Part shown: positions 59,279 to 64,000 of the stretch, in pieces
How positions within the stretch are numbered: the first letter of the stretch is position 1
Layout of the letters: the number at the start of each line of letters is the position of its first letter
NCBI RefSeq assembly: GCF_000949135.2
Contig: NZ_JTAN02000019.1
Span: 992,001-1,056,000, forward strand
DNA from: Burkholderia sp. USMB20
GTDB taxonomy: Bacteria; Pseudomonadota; Gammaproteobacteria; Burkholderiales; Burkholderiaceae
Length of the DNA stretch: 64,000 nucleotides
Direction of reading: 5' to 3'
Translations under genes and position numbers: made by a program
The notes under the pieces: model-generated
The model's input: the letters and a program-made list of their open reading frames with translations, nothing else
The model's database searches: none
Told to the model about the DNA's origin: nothing

Positions 59279-59701
59279 TCAAAACGGCTTGATCACGACC
59301 AGCGCGACCGCCACGAGCATGCCGAGCACCGGCAGTTCGTTGAACACGCGATACCACTTGTCGGTGCGACGGTTCTCGCCGCGCTCGAACACCTTCAGCA
59401 GATGCCCGCAATACGCGTGGTAGATGACGAGCAGCAGCACCACCGTCACCTTCGCATGGATCCAGCCCTGCCCCTGGCCGATGCCGATCACGAGCCACAG
59501 CCACAGCCCGCATGCGAGCGCCGGCACGGCGATCATCGTCATGAAGCGGAACAGCTTGCGCGCCATCAGCAGCAGGCGCCGCACCGCGGCCGGATCGGTC
59601 TCCATGGCCAGGTTCACGTAGATGCGCGGCAGGTAGAACAGTCCCGCGAACCACGCGGCGATCAGAACGATATGGAACGTCTTGACCCAGAGCATTGCCA
59701 T
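59279..59701 (-). CDS. hemJ: HemJ/CopD-like membrane protein (protoporphyrinogen oxidase candidate)
   Basis: A 140-residue protein with four transmembrane helices. The start MLWVKTFHIVLIAAWFAGLFYLPR has the Trp-x-Lys-x-x-His pattern of HemJ (UPF0093), in which this His and a later Lys (KVTVVLLL) are needed for protoporphyrinogen IX oxidation. Length and topology fit. It is often labelled 'CopD family'. It lies 17 bases after proA on the same strand and may be co-transcribed; no functional link is known. Confidence 0.8.
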   Translation of the reverse strand: MAMLWVKTFHIVLIAAWFAGLFYLPRIYVNLAMETDPAAVRRLLLMARKLFRFMTMIAVPALACGLWLWLVIGIGQGQGWIHAKVTVVLLLVIYHAYCGHLLKVFERGENRRTDKWYRVFNELPVLGMLVAVALVVIKPF

Positions 59702-59718
59702 CGGTTGTGCGCCTCGCT

Positions 59719-60990
59719 TTACTGGCGGCCTTCGCCGTGCCCGAGCACGACGTACTTCAGCGACGTGAGCCCTTCCAGGCCGACGGGGCCGCGTGCGTGC
59801 AGCTTGTCGTTCGAGATGCCGATTTCCGCGCCGAGGCCGAATTCGAAGCCGTCCGCGAAGCGCGTCGACGCATTGACCATCACGCTCGCCGAATCGACTT
59901 CGCGCAGGAAGCGCATTGCGCGGTCGTGATCCTCGGTGACGATCGCATCGGTGTGGTGCGAGCCGTAATGGTTGATGTGCTCGATCGCGGCGTCGAGGCC
60001 GTCGACGACCTTGATCGCCAGCACCGGCGCGAGATATTCGGTGTGCCAGTCTTCGTCGGTCGCGTCGACGAGCGGACCGACGCCCGCCTCGGCGAGCACC
60101 GCGCGCGCGGCTGCATCGACGCGCAGCTCGACCTGCTTGTCGCGATACAGCTTGCCGAGCGGCGGCAGCAGCGCGGCTGCGATGCCGCCCGACACGAGCA
60201 GCGTTTCCATCGTGTTGCAGGTGCCGTAGCGGTGCGTCTTCGCGTTGTCGCACACCGTCAGTGCCTTGGCGAGATCGGCGCGATCGTCGACGTACACGTG
60301 GCAGATGCCGTCGAGGTGCTTGATCATCGGCACGCGCGCCTCGTTGATCAGCCGCTCGATCAGGCTCTTGCCGCCGCGCGGCACGATCACGTCGACGTAT
60401 TCGGTCATCGTGATCAGCTTGCCGACCGCCGCGCGATCGGCGGTCGCGACGACCTGCACCGCGTCCTGCGGCAGGCCGGCCGCCTCGAGCCCTTCGCCGA
60501 TCAGCTTCGCGAGCGCCGCGTTCGATTCGAGCGCCTCGGAGCCGCCGCGCAGGATCGTCGCGTTGCCCGACTTCAGGCACAGCGCGGCCGCGTCGATCGT
60601 CACGTTCGGGCGCGACTCGTAGATGATGCCGATCACGCCGAGCGGCACGCGCATCTGGCCGACCTGGATCCCGCTCGGGCGGTACTTGAGATTGCCGATC
60701 TCGCCGATCGGATCGGCCAGCGACGCGACCTGGCGCAGACCCTCGACCATCGTGTTCAGCGCCTTGTCCGACAGCGTCAGGCGGTCGATGAACGCCGCAT
60801 CGAGCCCCTTTTCGCGGGCACGGGCGACGTCGCGCGCATTCGCGTCCTTCAGCGCCTGCGCGTCGCGCTCGATCGCGCGGGCCACGGCGTCGAGCGCCGC
60901 GTTCTTCGCCGCCGTGCTGGCGCGCGCCATCGCGCGGGAAGCGTGCCGGGCACGGCGGCCCAGGTCCGTCATGTACTGGTCGATATCCAT
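59719..60990 (-). CDS. proA: Gamma-glutamyl phosphate reductase
   Basis: A 423-residue aldehyde dehydrogenase-fold enzyme, second step of proline synthesis. The catalytic Cys is in [14 protein letters not shown] (about residue 255). [16 protein letters not shown] and [15 protein letters not shown] bind NADPH. The start at 60990 ([15 protein letters not shown]) matches Burkholderia relatives; an in-frame start at 61026 is unsupported. Upstream on the same strand, 138 bases away, is holA. Confidence 0.94.
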   Translation of the reverse strand: MDIDQYMTDLGRRARHASRAMARASTAAKNAALDAVARAIERDAQALKDANARDVARAREKGLDAAFIDRLTLSDKALNTMVEGLRQVASLADPIGEIGNLKYRPSGIQVGQMRVPLGVIGIIYESRPNVTIDAAALCLKSGNATILRGGSEALESNAALAKLIGEGLEAAGLPQDAVQVVATADRAAVGKLITMTEYVDVIVPRGGKSLIERLINEARVPMIKHLDGICHVYVDDRADLAKALTVCDNAKTHRYGTCNTMETLLVSGGIAAALLPPLGKLYRDKQVELRVDAAARAVLAEAGVGPLVDATDEDWHTEYLAPVLAIKVVDGLDAAIEHINHYGSHHTDAIVTEDHDRAMRFLREVDSASVMVNASTRFADGFEFGLGAEIGISNDKLHARGPVGLEGLTSLKYVVLGHGEGRQ

Positions 60991-61128
60991 CGTGTGACTC
61001 GAGAAGCGAGCCGCTTCGCGCGGCATGAATTCGTGGAGAAGCGTGAGGCGCGGCGGCAGGAAGGCCGCGCCGGCTATCGAAATATTGTAAGCGGGTTGCG
61101 ATGCGTGCGCTGAAGGCCCGGACGGGGC

Positions 61129-62223
61129 TTAACGCCGCACACGACCCGCGGTCGGCGGTCGTTCGCCGCGCGCGCCCGCCACCGTCATCGCGAGCTGGAA
61201 CAGGCCGTCCCACGGATCGGGCGGCGGCTCGTCCTGCGTGCGGCGGCCCGGCGTGACGGCCGACAGCCCCTTCACCTGCCGGTCGAGCTTCGCGGCAAAC
61301 GCGAGCGCCTTCTCGAGCACGGCTTCCGACACGCGGTTCAGCGCGGGGCCGATCAGCCGCTCGCGCGGCCCCCACACGCGGTTCTCGCGCAGCAGCGTGG
61401 CCAGCGGCTTGCCGGCCGTCGTGCCGCGCTTGATCCGCAGCAGCGTGCGCAGTTCCTCGACGACGGCCCACATCACGAGCACGATCGCCTCGCCCTCGCC
61501 CTTCAGCCCGTCGATCATCCGCGCGAGCCGCGCGGCGTCGCCCGCGAGCATCGCCTCGTTCAGCTTGAACACGTCGTAGCGCGCGACGTTCAACACCGCG
61601 TCGTGCACCTGCTCGAACGTCAGCACGCCCTGCGGATAGAGCAGCCCGAGCTTCTGGATTTCCTGGTGCGCGGCGAGCAGGTTGCCCTCGACGCGCTCCG
61701 CGATGAACTGCAGCGCGCGCCGGCCGTCGTCGCCGGGCGCGACGCGCTGGCCCTGCATCGACAGACGCTGGCCGATCCAGTTCGGCAGCTGCGCGCGGTC
61801 GACCGGATCGATCTTCAGCGCGACGCCGCCGTTCTGCAGCGCGGTAAACCACGCGGATTTCTGCGTGGCCGCGTCGAGGCGCGGCAACGTGACGAGCATC
61901 AGCGCATCGGGATTCGGTGCGGCCGCGAGCGTCTTCAGCGCGTCGGCGCCTTCCTTGCCGGGCTTGCCCGACGGAATGCGCAGCTCGATCAGCTGACGCT
62001 CGCCGAACAGCGACATCGCCTGGGTCGCGCCGAGCAGCACGCTCCAGTCGAAACCGCGCTCGACCGTGTGCACCGAACGCTCGGTGAAGCCGGCCGCGCG
62101 CGCGGCCGCACGAATGCGGTCGCACGCTTCCTGCGCGAGCAGCGGCTCGTCGCCGTAGACGGTGTAGAGCCCGGCCATCCCCTTCGCGAGGTGCGGCTCC
62201 AGCGCATCAAGTCGCAATTGCAT
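61129..62223 (-). CDS. holA: DNA polymerase III subunit delta
   Basis: A 364-residue clamp-loader subunit that opens the sliding clamp. The N-terminal AAA-like domain lacks a Walker A motif, as expected (GLYTVYGDEPLLAQEACDRIR, then FGERQLIELRIPSGKPGKEG). LTLPRLDAATQKSAWF and the alpha-helical collar domain follow. The gene lies 18 bases after lptE; lptE-holA, after leuS, is the conserved proteobacterial order. Confidence 0.92.
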   Translation of the reverse strand: MQLRLDALEPHLAKGMAGLYTVYGDEPLLAQEACDRIRAAARAAGFTERSVHTVERGFDWSVLLGATQAMSLFGERQLIELRIPSGKPGKEGADALKTLAAAPNPDALMLVTLPRLDAATQKSAWFTALQNGGVALKIDPVDRAQLPNWIGQRLSMQGQRVAPGDDGRRALQFIAERVEGNLLAAHQEIQKLGLLYPQGVLTFEQVHDAVLNVARYDVFKLNEAMLAGDAARLARMIDGLKGEGEAIVLVMWAVVEELRTLLRIKRGTTAGKPLATLLRENRVWGPRERLIGPALNRVSEAVLEKALAFAAKLDRQVKGLSAVTPGRRTQDEPPPDPWDGLFQLAMTVAGARGERPPTAGRVRR

Positions 62224-62241
62224 CGATACGTGCGCCGGCGA

Positions 62242-62796
62242 TCAGAGCGGCGGCGGCGGCAGCGGTGCGCCCGGTGCAACGCCCGGCACCACGTCCTCCG
62301 GCGCCGGCGTCAGCGAGTGGACGATCGCGAGACGCCGCATCAGCTGGTCGACCGCGTCGTTCTCCATGTCGCCGTACAGGATCTCGGCTTCCTGCGCCTT
62401 CGCGTTCGTGTACTGGTCGCTGTACGTCATCGCGCGGTTCAGCGCGATCGCGCTCGGCGGGATCAGCACGGTGCCGTCCTTGCTCGTCAGCGTGTAGTTC
62501 AGCGTATAGAACAGCGCGTATTCCTGCGCCGAGCCGTACTTGTTGAGCGTCAGCGTGTTCTGCCCACGCGACTCCCACATGCGCAGCACGGCATCGGCGT
62601 CGTCCGCCGACTTGACGATCTTCGTGTCGCTGCCGGCCTCGACGAGGCGCACCAGGCGCGCCTCGACGGGCGCCGGCGCGCCGGCCACCAGCAGGCGCTT
62701 GAACGCGTAGTCCTGCTGGCCGCGCAACTGGAAACCGCATGCCGACAGCGCGAGCGCGCTGCCGACGGCGAGCATCAAAAACGATCTGCGGATCAC
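62242..62796 (-). CDS. lptE: LPS assembly lipoprotein LptE
   Basis: A 184-residue lipoprotein with a signal peptide ending in the lipobox LSAC (Cys about residue 20), then GFQLRGQ, the usual start of mature LptE. It plugs the LptD barrel in the outer membrane. The GTG start at 62796 has AAGGAG about six bases upstream. A proline-rich tail (APGAPLPPPPL) ends the protein. It lies between leuS and holA as in E. coli. Confidence 0.92.
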   Translation of the reverse strand: MIRRSFLMLAVGSALALSACGFQLRGQQDYAFKRLLVAGAPAPVEARLVRLVEAGSDTKIVKSADDADAVLRMWESRGQNTLTLNKYGSAQEYALFYTLNYTLTSKDGTVLIPPSAIALNRAMTYSDQYTNAKAQEAEILYGDMENDAVDQLMRRLAIVHSLTPAPEDVVPGVAPGAPLPPPPL

Positions 62797-62834
62797 CTTC
62801 GCTCCTTCTGTGTGCGCCCGGCGGCCAACGGCCG

Positions 62835-64000
<1,166 letters not shown>

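Noticed and set aside
59153..59929. 258-codon plus-strand frame after hexR
   Set aside because: It runs antisense through hemJ and into proA and is low-complexity; both minus-strand genes are well supported.

Overview
The window is about 67% G+C chromosomal DNA from a betaproteobacterium. Gene order, protein families and codon use point to the genus Burkholderia, probably the B. cepacia complex and its main chromosome. Almost everything is housekeeping or core metabolism. I see no prophage, insertion sequence, CRISPR array, tRNA or rRNA. Both edges cut genes: the C-terminal part of an S41 protease on the left and the C-terminal part of leuS on the right.

Layout. 1-4.0 kb: S41 protease end, an MHS-type MFS transporter, and a minus-strand operon of cytochrome b561 plus two YceI proteins. 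4.2-7.9 kb: a pqiAA'BC operon for envelope lipid transport. 8.4-12.0 kb: a membrane protein of the 'Gcr site-specific recombinase' family and a THUMP rRNA methyltransferase. 12.2-16.2 kb: small regulators and enzymes (VOC, WYL regulator, nitrilase with divergent LysR, NUDIX). 16.2-25.7 kb: mnmA, a membrane-anchored GltB-like oxidoreductase, GST, pepP, a damaged ubiH, dusB-fis and purH. 25.8-29.3 kb: ruvC-ruvA-ruvB and an MpaB-type gene. 29.4-34.8 kb: tyrS-dtd-phosphatase, anmK, erpA and rplM-rpsI. 34.9-39.7 kb: a DUF1090 protein, a predicted small RNA, OsmC, RNase P RNA, pyrC-DUF3025 and a class II glutamine amidotransferase. 39.7-45.6 kb: an A+T-rich leader and a 1748-residue autotransporter with an ESPR signal peptide. 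45.7-50.4 kb: gltIJKL glutamate/aspartate uptake followed by gdhA. 50.6-53.2 kb: LysR and purB. 53.4-59.1 kb: gluconate uptake and Entner-Doudoroff genes (gntT-gntK, edd-eda, hexR). 59.3-64 kb: hemJ, proA, holA, lptE and leuS.

Functional links. Gluconate imported by GntT is phosphorylated by GntK and cleaved by Edd and Eda. Two TGTAG/CTACA-type inverted repeats between edd and hexR look like sites for the divergently encoded HexR. Glutamate uptake (gltIJKL) sits next to glutamate dehydrogenase. ruvCAB forms the Holliday-junction machine.

Most interesting points. First, an unannotated intergenic small RNA on the minus strand at about 35301-35391. It has a near-consensus promoter, three hairpins, an anti-Shine-Dalgarno loop and a U7 terminator. 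Second, the 5' end of ubiH carries about seven clustered, mutually compensating frameshifts within roughly 215 bases, while the rest of the gene is intact. Third, the rnpB -10 box contains the stop codon of the upstream gene.
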